The translations under genes were made by a program, and so were the position numbers. 64,000 nucleotides of DNA from Paenibacillus solanacearum (GTDB lineage: Bacteria > Bacillota > Bacilli > Paenibacillales > NBRC-103111): the NCBI RefSeq assembly GCF_910593845.1, contig NZ_CAJVAS010000028.1, positions 1-64,000 on the forward strand, read 5' to 3'. How positions within the stretch are numbered: the first letter of the stretch is position 1; each line of letters starts with the position of its first letter. Shown here one piece after another: positions 47,701-53,876 of the stretch. Below the pieces are notes generated by a model. That model was not told where the DNA came from and did not search any database. It was given only the letters and a program-made list of their open reading frames with translations.

Positions 47701-48636
47701 AATAATCACCTGAAATTTGCCCTGTAATTCCCCGGAATCGACCGGATTCGGGTTTTGCGTCGCTTTATAGCTGTCCTCCGCCCCATATGTCTCGCTGCCC
47801 GCCGGACCGACTGTAAACGACGGATCTTCCTTGTACTCGATCGTCGTCACGCGGCCCACCGTATCCGTAACCCGTGAGATGAGCTTCTTGGTAATTTCCT
47901 GGCTATCTATCGTATAGGTCAATATATTATATTCAAACTTGATCGCGTTGCCGTAACGGTCAACGATCCCAAGTACCCGGCCATCCTCGGCAAAATACGT
48001 CTTCTTCCCGTCCTTGCCGGTCATGACAAACATTGAAGTCCCATCCGCTTGCCCGTTGCTATATTCGCTCGTTTCTTTGACGATGACGTCTTTGATCGTC
48101 TGTCCCTCGATGAGATAAACAGACTGTCCGTCCAACGTCGTGGGCTTAAGCCGGTACACATCCCCGCTATCCGTATGGAGAAAATTGTGGCTTGTTCCGT
48201 CCCCGTTCTTTCTTACCTCTATGGACGGAAACGAAAAACGCATCCCGATGCCCAGATTATATCTGTCTTCATAGAAGGACGACGTCTTCGGATCGGACTG
48301 TACGTAATCGACCCATGCACCGTTGACATACGCGGCTCTCATTTCCTGAACGTTGGAAATCCCGCTTTTGTAAATACGCTTGATTTCCAGGTCCAGACCG
48401 TTTCTTCCCGGCAGCACGTAGTCCGTCTGGGTCAAAGTCAGTTCGCCGCTTTGCGGGTTGATTCGTTCAGCCGTCTCGTTGTTCCTTAAATAAACCGGCG
48501 ATAGCATCGTATTGTATTGCTGCTTCGGCCCGGTCAAATTGTTGAGCTGCTCCTCCAGCGTTTCGGCATGCGCCAACCGTGCAAAGCCGACCCATAACAG
48601 AAAGCAGAGCGCCATGATTGTTCTAATCCGTTTCAC
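38731..48636 (-). CDS. Secreted WapA/Rhs-type YD-repeat protein with papain-fold toxin tip
   Basis: 3301 residues. GTG start at 48636, four bases after GGAGGCGG. The longer open frame to 48795 adds 53 residues that overlap the upstream gene and would bury the signal peptide MKRIRTIMALCFLLWVGFAR...AHA. After a beta-rich N-terminal region (about 450 residues) come dozens of YD repeats (for example YEYDALGNVI type) forming the Rhs shell. The Rhs core ends at RARYYNPYTGRFLSQDSY and FVDPTGH (about position 40195). The remaining about 490 residues are a more AT-rich variable tip: a helical pre-toxin region, then a papain-fold toxin domain. Exported to the surface by the Sec route, it would deliver the tip to neighbouring cells on contact. 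The immunity gene follows. Not numbered as wapA, since the N-terminal domains differ from the Bacillus protein as far as I can see. Confidence 0.9.
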   Translation of the reverse strand: MKRIRTIMALCFLLWVGFARLAHAETLEEQLNNLTGPKQQYNTMLSPVYLRNNETAERINPQSGELTLTQTDYVLPGRNGLDLEIKRIYKSGISNVQEMRAAYVNGAWVDYVQSDPKTSSFYEDRYNLGIGMRFSFPSIEVRKNGDGTSHNFLHTDSGDVYRLKPTTLDGQSVYLIEGQTIKDVIVKETSEYSNGQADGTSMFVMTGKDGKKTYFAEDGRVLGIVDRYGNAIKFEYNILTYTIDSQEITKKLISRVTDTVGRVTTIEYKEDPSFTVGPAGSETYGAEDSYKATQNPNPVDSGELQGKFQVIILLPGDKQLIYDKSAVLVSPSKHVLRTRLQRVSDVDGKPKVHLWYEQPDLGFSYNNSGSYSVYNRHENLVQIDYVKTNRIKRYVYNSYTKRLNSGSMQYRKIFEQKELVKKNFDSEQTQFLDKFITETKDKTQYTYTNEADGYGVDGYKADDDAYLKDTFRYYTDLTDFRGNLTKYTYDGIHQLIVTEKQGTDHKEVITAEHDEMKLIKKQEIAMFPTVNGQSLGQPVKKIENYRYDEYGNLTNYTGPEAVRNGQGYPVDTERTVIYAYAYDKFHVLTQKTWKQDKDQTSQIIYTVDARGDVIKETKVNPPELGGSVITDYEYDGYGNMTRKSVQSGGQAFETRYEYGVDADGTDTQGAYLTKEYSILDGKQLAKTYAYDIRTGQRTAEIDPRGNRTAHEYDRLGRLQKTTMPDNSFKQFRYEENPFANLKIVYTDPENNSFRNEYDIKGDLVKAEALLGDDWRVLRTIEYDAKGNKSKETDSNGHSIRFEYDSRYRLTGKTYFENDQAARGTVSIRYAIGTDADTPLLVTVTDEEGYEKRMYYDFSDRLRKTEVTPDKNKFIATTFGYDYIGNKRSETDGKGNTTEYSYDFLGRLLLKRNALGYETEYSYSALNKLTMQKEPGGKVTQYVLDPLGRVSRKKTYQLGAESDYTYTDYLYDAAGNVERMKQGRFTAGEDRIASDTSYLYDVMNRVSEETGKLDDTRSSLTTYSYDRNGNRIKMIQYADAGRTRFRVFTYFYDYVGRMTEESGAYREPDGAEGIAEYGTYLLKNEYDLEGNVKKERVYNGSVYDVTEYAYNYRNKPMDKNGPYTEGQENAKRTQYTYDKKGSVLTETINVQGVPQTVSYVYDGLARVVQKIDPLGQMTRYAYDANGNRVKEVDPRFATEDFEQAAGKEYEYDKLNRLVKSSVFDGKAREVTAYKAYDGRGNLLLEVDGEGYNAQQPGMSIGNVFTYDYNDRKMTAISAETLAQNRKNGTKHMTARYQYDALGNVIEETDALGRTTRYTYFKNGLPKDRTYPDEVVESIDYDLTGKSKIVLKDRMGRTTTNYMTVFNKPYLTEYPDGTNESFRYSTKGEMIESKDREGNAKTFVYDPSGNMIRKTEYIRTDGGIVYRKLTKSQYDEANRQISSETFSVQNEAETSALDRVELTFDKAGRLVKVAGPNGRETTQEYDRAGNLIAKLQKVAEGDDEVRRYEYDVQSRLIHETLLVRTSELSSEQLAGASFDNVYFDRVRSTTGYSYYKNGKLKSQTDPLGRVTQFEYDYDLRPTKKIDPLKAATIYRYDLKGNLIEQTNAGNVSTRFEYDDLDRIIRKKSPAASGGVAVTRYQYDAAGNLIKQITPNDYDQAKDTPQQLNAMPGMTYAYDALNRRISTTDPDGTGVEYITYTPRGQVKKQVNGVQYTGDTNTSKGTEYAYDGLGRIVRSTNALGYNTLFEYDVLGHVLKLTDARGNTTRYAYDPDGTLTKLTFADGGTVTYTYDKLGRKTSETNQLGHTIAFEYNAFGKEKAIKDAEENTVESKYDLAGNPVSLKDKRGSVTLLKYDAANRLTERRTPLELDASGTTVYAVEGYAYDAVGNVLKKSLSGSKDKSFYREVVYTYYDNNLVNTVLDNSGTFAKSEYDRNGNLVKQEKLKDTDQYDTEKYEYDRMNRLIQRIRFIDESSLDADVGYTAAAELKDAEYPGKIRQITGYAYDAAGNRTKEIDPRAYALAASDTGNRAAFTIEYAYDALNRLEKVTRWVNGIAVFKHYGYDENGNKVSERNERGYETKYVYDVLNRVKTVTDAAQHTFTYGYDLAGNKISETNAKGDSMTYAYDKLNRLSTVTDPYNVIVRKNIYDASSNVVKKIDAKGYLSADTDDKRYGMRYTYDLANRLVLTIDPEIAEKNNPAQFTRKAEYNPAGQKTKETDALGNEQKYEYDAAGKLRKVTDPLGVETTYGYDKVGNKLYMTDGRGKVTRYGYGAFGLLKEAIDAANRKTEYRYDLALNVAVMSDRNGRNTRYAYDSRNLLLSKTVAETEETISYTYDATGNRIGMTDESGVSTYTYDEKNQLVKVAKDGAARMEYTYDAIGNIESIKDKTGATTSYTYDKASRMETVAFKGKTTTYHYEANGNREAIVYEGGVQETYVYDKNDKLLKLTNKKPNGDEISSYSYSYDAAGRHTTKIDSFGTTNYSYDAAGRIERVEAPGKTTVFAYDRAGNRQSLSETYTSEQPSGYIDPMDKTEVQYMVKKSEYVYSNTNELMQLGETMFDAAGTKLLEKTISYLYDDNGNELRQKTSYLRPHNRSMRQVTGGNLYGDGIDDKLNTLIEKVSSTFDGFNRLKQIEKVKDGERFTVEFVYDGDGLRTRKTVRSSKDDYKDKVTNYLYDRQHVILETDGSDQLAVRYVRGLNYIARIDSTDKLSYFLYNGHGDVVQTVNESGVVENQYDYDIFGSPILAVEEGYSSAIRYAGEFLDAETGLYYLRARYYNPYTGRFLSQDSYWGEETNPLSLNLYTYAHNNPLMFVDPTGHSVEDQINTLIEQIDYQKQIWWEEEINKSEGDDEWTEAQQRVHDHANYLREELAKLESDNVQVQELLEDQGNEEAGDWETYKRDHAAEEIERKINNGEPVSAEEVYEYQELNAAINVAQILGRDVVNNDKDNRMVQRQLELDLGLELYPKVASIDFGDVKEAVIEGAKISAHFGIGAWHGIRSNITESWELIKNYDQTAESIKLMGETLWDFMKTGDSKYLLPFGTALGEKVLEQVERWNEGDRYERAEQIGEFVGGALLAAAGTKGIGTILKTLNTTDKIIGGTATISEITNILEDTSSTAIKSQIISAAREGAEKTGNYSLKLDLELFSKGTGKAVGSAYDHVYSSTKPLDNVFPELKGVNPHYNEGAGPGVNTNCVSCANAATARLTGADASAVASPSKGYGTPNDLAPSAPWGFYNKDLSVEEVTKIMTEAGDGTVRAVIIKQGSIDHVINAINKNGDIYFVDTQIGKIVELNPNVKLDVGRP
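38734..39114 (-). other. Papain-fold toxin domain (Tox-PL-like) at the WapA C-terminus
   Basis: The last about 127 residues: GVNPHYNEGAG, NTNCVSCANAATARLTGA, VIIKQGSIDHVINAINKNGD, IYFVDTQIG. The Cys of NCVSCA (residue about 3192), His of IDHVIN (about 3266) and Asp of FVDTQ (about 3281) form a Cys-His-Asp triad as in papain-fold toxins, which act as glutamine deamidases or proteases. Confidence 0.7.
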
Positions 48637-48685
48637 TTTTCCGCCTCCAGCGTGTATCCATCGTTTTTCCGAAATCGAAGGGCGA

Positions 48686-49642
48686 TTATCCGTTATATTT
48701 TTGCTGCCAATATTCGGACATAATGGTTTCCTGAGATACGCCGGTTCGCAGCTTTTCGATAACGATCTCCGGCTTCTCATCCACCTTGGTCGCAAGGACG
48801 AAAGCTTCCGCCACCTGCTGCTCCGACAGCTTCGCCGTTTGCGTGTACCGGTTTATTTGCTCCGCCGATATTTGCACGCGGGGGAGCGCTCCGGCACTGT
48901 TCACAATATCTAGTCCGGCGTTCGCTTCCTTCCACGACTTCGAGGATTCAAGCTTGCCTTTGATCAGATCCTTGAACGGTACGGCGGTGACGAAAGAAAC
49001 GCGGTCTGCGATCATAATGTCGTCGGAAGTGATGCCTGCTATGGCCATCAGGCTCTCCAGCTCCCCGGAATCGAAGGTCCGCGGCCGAAACTCCTCATGA
49101 CTGCTCTTGTATTCTTGGAAAATAATGTCCCAAGCCTTGCCCGCTTCCTTTTGCCGGACGAAAGCCTCCAAATCCTGTTTTTGACCGTAAGCCTGGTACA
49201 GAAATTCATAAGCGATGAGCAAGTCGGAAATTCGATGATTGAGCAGAACAAGCCGTTCCACCTCTTCCTTGAATTTGGGATGAACGTCCCGTTTGATGAG
49301 CAGATTTTTATAGTTCGCTATATTGCGATCGGAATTCGCAGGGTCGGATTGTCTGATTCGATCCAGCACTTCTTGAGAGATCACGATCTCGCTTGTCGGC
49401 GCAGGCTGATTCGCGGCAGTCGTAGCAGTAATGCCCGATAAGGTTGTTTCGGCCGTTGAGGCTCTTGTGGCTGTATTGACGGCACCGCTCGTATCTGTTG
49501 AACCGGGATTCGCGGAATCGGACGTTGTCGATCCGAGAAAAGTGGGCTTTGGGAATCCGGAATACACTTCCAGCCCCATTTGCAGCGTGATGCCCAGCCC
49601 CAGAATTACAACCACCCAATGTGATATTTTTCGCATGTTCAT
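48686..49642 (-). CDS. Membrane-anchored protein of unknown function (operon accessory 2)
   Basis: 318 residues. A single N-terminal membrane segment (WVVVILGLGITLQMGLEVYS), a low-complexity Ser/Thr/Ala linker (TSDSANPGSTDTSGAVNTAT), then a helical extracellular part (FKEEVERLVLLNHRISDLLI). No known domain. It lies 50 bases ahead of the WapA-like gene and 16 bases after the other accessory gene, so it likely assists surface assembly or export of WapA. ATG at 49642. Confidence 0.65.
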   Translation of the reverse strand: MNMRKISHWVVVILGLGITLQMGLEVYSGFPKPTFLGSTTSDSANPGSTDTSGAVNTATRASTAETTLSGITATTAANQPAPTSEIVISQEVLDRIRQSDPANSDRNIANYKNLLIKRDVHPKFKEEVERLVLLNHRISDLLIAYEFLYQAYGQKQDLEAFVRQKEAGKAWDIIFQEYKSSHEEFRPRTFDSGELESLMAIAGITSDDIMIADRVSFVTAVPFKDLIKGKLESSKSWKEANAGLDIVNSAGALPRVQISAEQINRYTQTAKLSEQQVAEAFVLATKVDEKPEIVIEKLRTGVSQETIMSEYWQQKYNG

Positions 49643-49658
49643 CGGTTATTGTCCCTTT

Positions 49659-50603
49659 CTAAAAAGGCTTGTTCGGATTGATCGCATTCAATTCATTCCG
49701 GATTTGGTCCGCCGGATTCATCGGCTTGACATCCTTCACCGCAGGAGACGGCACTTCCGGAAGAGGTGATAATTTTTCTTTGGATTCTTGGTTGCGCACA
49801 GATGATAGGTCGGTATTCAAAGGATCTTCCTTAACGCTCTTATGGTTATCTGTCTTGATTTTTTCCAGCAGATCCTGTTCCATAACAGACAACGTGACGA
49901 TGCGATCCGGCGTTAATCCCGCCATTGCATTGTTCTTCGCTTTCAAATAAGCTTCTTTATCGTTAACATACTGACCTAGATCTAGCTCCGCCTGAAGGCT
50001 TAGCAAATATTCGTCCAGTACGGCCTCCAGGCTTCCGAACTCTTTCTTCAGCTGAAGCATAAATGCGATCGCCTTTTGAGCCTGAAAGCTTTCGGCGAGC
50101 TTCCGGTAGGCCTCTTCCCTGTCCTTTCCTTTCTTCCCGGAAAGCAGCTCCATGGATGGCTGTTCCACTAACGGCTGCCGCTTGCTATCGGTCAGCTCTT
50201 GCAGCTGAGACTGGACACGCTCCGCAAGCAGCTTCGCTTGCATGATCTCATCGCGGGTGTACCCCTGTGCCGTTAGCTGCTGAACGAGCTCCTCCCCGGT
50301 TCCGGCTTGTGCCAGCAGCATGCTGCGCTGCTCCTTCTGCGCTTCGATTCCGCCCGGATGCCGGCTCTTTAATACTTCCAGAGCCGCATTCCAGCTTCCC
50401 ACCGCTTGTTTGATCCGGATGACTTCTTCTGCTTTCACCCCGGTCAGATTGGAAATTTCCGCCGCCGCTTTTGCATCATCGCTTGATGGTGCGCCTTGCG
50501 TATTCGCAGTCAGAAAAGGAGCTACAAAAAAGATTTGCGTAACAAGTGTCACTCCGAGGATGATGATAATGATCTTTTGTGACTTGGATAAACGTTGTCT
50601 CAA
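49659..50603 (-). CDS. Membrane-anchored protein of unknown function (operon accessory 1)
   Basis: 314 residues. N-terminal membrane segment (KIIIIILGVTLVTQIFFVAP), then a long helical, Gln/Glu/Lys-rich extracellular part likely to form coiled coils (ELVQQLTAQGYTRDEIMQAK), ending in a Pro-rich tail (PLPEVPSPAVKDVKPMNPAD). TTG start at 50603 after GAGGTG. It shares its layout (TM, linker, helices) with the next gene, suggesting a paired role. Confidence 0.65.
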   Translation of the reverse strand: MRQRLSKSQKIIIIILGVTLVTQIFFVAPFLTANTQGAPSSDDAKAAAEISNLTGVKAEEVIRIKQAVGSWNAALEVLKSRHPGGIEAQKEQRSMLLAQAGTGEELVQQLTAQGYTRDEIMQAKLLAERVQSQLQELTDSKRQPLVEQPSMELLSGKKGKDREEAYRKLAESFQAQKAIAFMLQLKKEFGSLEAVLDEYLLSLQAELDLGQYVNDKEAYLKAKNNAMAGLTPDRIVTLSVMEQDLLEKIKTDNHKSVKEDPLNTDLSSVRNQESKEKLSPLPEVPSPAVKDVKPMNPADQIRNELNAINPNKPF

Positions 50604-50631
50604 TGCAATTCACCTCATATTTATAAGGCCC

Positions 50632-53600
50632 TTATTTCACCACGACATCGATCAGAGCTTGTCCGTCGATTTTCGATTTGAATAAGATCCCCGTAATTTC
50701 ACCAGACCAGGATGTACCCGGCACGATGTTTTGCTTCACGCGATAAATAATTTTCCCGGAAGCATACTCGACCTCCAGATTTGAGCCCGGTATTTTCCCT
50801 GAAGTGATGTCGGCCTTGGGCGTATAGTTGTACAGGTCAACCGCCTCGAGCTGCTCCGGATTATAGGTCACTTCAAAAGTGCGCTCGCTGAAATCTTGAA
50901 CATTCGATGCGATCAAGGATAAATCGAATGTTTTGTCTTTCTTGCCTTGCACGATGTAGGTAGGGCTTGTCGTGCTCTTGACCAAAGCTGGGCTCCATGC
51001 CGTAACGCCAGTGATGTTACCGGCTCGTACACGATATGTATGAGCAGTTCCCGGTGCCAGTGGAACATCGAGGTAATTGGTATTGGCCCCAACGCTTATC
51101 GTTTTTCCGTCGATCTCTATCTCGTATCCGTCGGCTCCCGGCGTTTTCGTCCACCGCACTTCAATTGAGCTGTTCGTCGCGAATGCTTCTATGCCTTCGG
51201 GAGCGTCCGGCGGATCCGGCAGTGTAGATAAGGAGAGAATCGCAACCCACTCGCCGGGCTTATCTTCGTTTCGGAGCCTGATTTTATATGTATGAAATTC
51301 ATTAGCTCTTAATCCGGTATGCTGGAATATGGTGTCTTTTCCATTGTTGCGGAGCTCACCGTCCACTTCGATATCGTACTGTGCCTTTGGCGCAACCGTA
51401 TCCCACGAAATCGTGATGAACCGGTTCGTTACAATGGCCGCCATATTGGTTAAGGAGAAGCTTTCTCCGCTGCCCCGGGGAAGGGTTACCATCGAAGCCG
51501 TTGTACTCCAGGCACTCTCCCCACTAATATTTTTGGCGCGAATCCGGTACGTATGCTTACTCTCGGGACTGAGTCCGGTATGGATGTATGAATTTCCGGA
51601 CACGGGTTCAATCGTTTGCCCGTCAATCTCGATATCGTAATTGTCCGCATGAGGTACTTTGTACCACATAACGGTGATTTCCGTTTCATCCGAGGTGGCC
51701 ATGACATTATTCGGAGTGATTGGCTTCTCCGGGTGCGTGGTGACATCGACCGGTTTGCTCCATGCACTTTTCCCCCCGGCATTTGTAGCCCGAACCCGGT
51801 ACGTATGCCCGGTGAGCGGATCCAGCCCTTCATGAATGTATGTCGTTGCAGCGCCGTTATCGATAATGAGTCCGTCTGCTTCGATCTCATAAGCAGATGC
51901 CCCTTCTGTCACGGCCCATGTAACGGTGACCGTACGAATGGAGGGCTGTGCGTCAACGTTCGCGGGCGTCGATGGTGGGTAAGGCAACGTCCTGCCCATG
52001 ACGAGTGGGCTCCAATTGCTGCTTCCGCCCGGATTTTTGGATCGAACCTTGTACGTATACTCCGTCATTGGCTGTAGTCCCCGGTGTACGAATGAGGTCT
52101 GTGTAAGGTTCTCATATACAGTGTCGCCGGCTTCCACATCGTAGCTTGTGGCTTGAGCGACGGTATCCCATGTGACCGTCATTTCCGTCTGCAGTGGAGA
52201 AACTTGAATGTTTCCGGGAATCGGTGGAGGATCCGGCAAGGTGAACGGAGTAATAAGCTGGCTCCATTCGCCTGATCCTCCGGCATTTCGCACCCTTACC
52301 CGGTAACTGTGCTGTGTAACGGGTCCAAGACCGATATGAAGGTAAGCAGCTGATGTACCGTTATCGATCAGCATGCCGTCCACTTCGATATCATAGCTGG
52401 CTCCGGCAGTCACCGGCCATGTGACTTTGATCGATCTTTGGGACGGCTCTGCAGAAAGCTGGGCCGGCGGTTTTGCTAACGTAGTCGCGTAGATCGCCTG
52501 GCTGAAAGCTGTTTCTTCGCCAATCTCATTTTGGGCTTTGGCTTGAAACGAGTACTGCGTATTTGAAGCTAACCCTCCGACCGTTACGTTCTTATTTGTT
52601 AGGGTAACCCACGAAGGGATTGCCGTCAGATTTCCCGATTCATCGACATAGAGGCCATTTGATACGATTTGGTATCGGGTATTCGCAGGGTTGCCGTCGT
52701 TAATCGACAGATTTAGTTCCGCTTCACCCGTATGGTTCAATAGTACCGTCGGCTTCTGCGCTTTCGTATAAATTTGCTGCTCCCGGGCAGCGATATGCAT
52801 AAGGGCGTCTCTTGCCTCAAACTTTGCAAAATAGCCCGTGTTAGGCGTTAACCCATACTTTTCAAAAGAGGTATCCTCAGTCCATGGACTCATATCTGAG
52901 CCGACGGTATAGCGGTAAGGAGCGCTATCCAATCCGGAAATGGCATCCGATGCCGCCCCTGTTATGCGGATACTTGTATCGGTAGACGTAAAATTGACTT
53001 CACCAATTACAGGAGGCGATTTGTCTACAATTACGTTTACTGTCAGTGTTACGGAATGAATACCGTCACCGGCCGTAAATCGGACCGTATGAGTTCCTTC
53101 CGATAACCCACCAATGTCGAGTGCACTAAAACTCACTGTTTGCGCTGTGGCCGTATTCGAGATGGTTTTCGTATCCCTTGGTGTCATCTCGGAATCGATA
53201 TAATAGGCCAAGCTAAGAGGGCGTCCCCCGTCATCCATTGCCGTTACCGTCGGAATGACAGAAGTAACCTCGCTTATTTTTTGATTCGAAATAGGTGATA
53301 TGATTTGAAGCGGATTCCAGTAACTGTTCTTTTTAACGTACCAGTAGCCGTCAGAATCTATACCATCGTTCGGGTGGGTGCCATCGATCGCGATTATGGT
53401 TTCTATAAACTCTCCTCTTAACTGAGCTTGCTCGTTTTTCCAAGGATATTTCGTCCCAAGATAAGTTGTTATAGTATCCCCCGACTCGCAGTCAGTACAG
53501 TAAGGCTCGGTGTTAAACATATGCAAGTTTCCGTTTTCAACAAAATACCAGTCCCCCCATCCCGCACCGGGTCCAGATTCCGAATATGTGTTCGTATAGG

Positions 53601-53805
53601 GATCATAGTTGTAGGAAGATGATCCACTACTGACTGAAGGACCACCATTTTCGTATTCCCAGGAAGCCGTGTCTGCCCATCCGCTGACAGAGTAATGCCG
53701 ATCATATTGATAGTAAGCGGGTGCCGCCTTCGCCTGAAACGTGGGTATATGTATCATTATCAAACACAAAATGAGCAACCAAACTTTTCTAAGAAGCATA
53801 CGCAC
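50632..53805 (-). CDS. Secreted fibronectin type III repeat protein with cohesin-like C-terminus
   Basis: 1057 residues. Signal peptide (LLRKVWLLILCLIMIHIPTF...KAA). An N-terminal unique region is followed by about eight FN3-type repeats, each with W--V--A--YDIEVDG ... H-Y-VRA-N--G-S-W (for example VTVTWAVTEGASAYEIEADG). The last about 105 residues (TFEVTYNPEQLEAVDLYNYT, and a closing beta sheet) form a cohesin-like beta sandwich, also present in the larger neighbour. Start GTG at 53805 after GGGAG, or ATG two codons later. No sortase motif, so attachment is by another route, perhaps via the C-terminal domain. Confidence 0.85.
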   Translation of the reverse strand: MRMLLRKVWLLILCLIMIHIPTFQAKAAPAYYQYDRHYSVSGWADTASWEYENGGPSVSSGSSSYNYDPYTNTYSESGPGAGWGDWYFVENGNLHMFNTEPYCTDCESGDTITTYLGTKYPWKNEQAQLRGEFIETIIAIDGTHPNDGIDSDGYWYVKKNSYWNPLQIISPISNQKISEVTSVIPTVTAMDDGGRPLSLAYYIDSEMTPRDTKTISNTATAQTVSFSALDIGGLSEGTHTVRFTAGDGIHSVTLTVNVIVDKSPPVIGEVNFTSTDTSIRITGAASDAISGLDSAPYRYTVGSDMSPWTEDTSFEKYGLTPNTGYFAKFEARDALMHIAAREQQIYTKAQKPTVLLNHTGEAELNLSINDGNPANTRYQIVSNGLYVDESGNLTAIPSWVTLTNKNVTVGGLASNTQYSFQAKAQNEIGEETAFSQAIYATTLAKPPAQLSAEPSQRSIKVTWPVTAGASYDIEVDGMLIDNGTSAAYLHIGLGPVTQHSYRVRVRNAGGSGEWSQLITPFTLPDPPPIPGNIQVSPLQTEMTVTWDTVAQATSYDVEAGDTVYENLTQTSFVHRGLQPMTEYTYKVRSKNPGGSSNWSPLVMGRTLPYPPSTPANVDAQPSIRTVTVTWAVTEGASAYEIEADGLIIDNGAATTYIHEGLDPLTGHTYRVRATNAGGKSAWSKPVDVTTHPEKPITPNNVMATSDETEITVMWYKVPHADNYDIEIDGQTIEPVSGNSYIHTGLSPESKHTYRIRAKNISGESAWSTTASMVTLPRGSGESFSLTNMAAIVTNRFITISWDTVAPKAQYDIEVDGELRNNGKDTIFQHTGLRANEFHTYKIRLRNEDKPGEWVAILSLSTLPDPPDAPEGIEAFATNSSIEVRWTKTPGADGYEIEIDGKTISVGANTNYLDVPLAPGTAHTYRVRAGNITGVTAWSPALVKSTTSPTYIVQGKKDKTFDLSLIASNVQDFSERTFEVTYNPEQLEAVDLYNYTPKADITSGKIPGSNLEVEYASGKIIYRVKQNIVPGTSWSGEITGILFKSKIDGQALIDVVVK

Positions 53806-53837
53806 GTAAATCGACTCCCAACTCGCTTCGGATAAAC

Positions 53838-53865
53838 CCGGCGGGAAGCATCATACCCCCGCCGG
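53838..53865 (-). terminator. Strong hairpin between the two FN3 genes (attenuator or processing site)
   Basis: Minus strand CCGGCGGG-12 nt-CCCGCCGG, followed by only a short T-run (GTTTATCC). It is too weak a U-tract for a full terminator, so partial termination or mRNA stabilisation is likely. Confidence 0.4.
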
Positions 53866-53876
53866 AATCTTTAGCC

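Noticed and set aside
48636..48795. N-terminal extension of the WapA-like protein
   Set aside because: It overlaps the preceding gene, places the signal peptide internally and lacks a ribosome binding site, whereas GGAGGCGG precedes the GTG at 48636.
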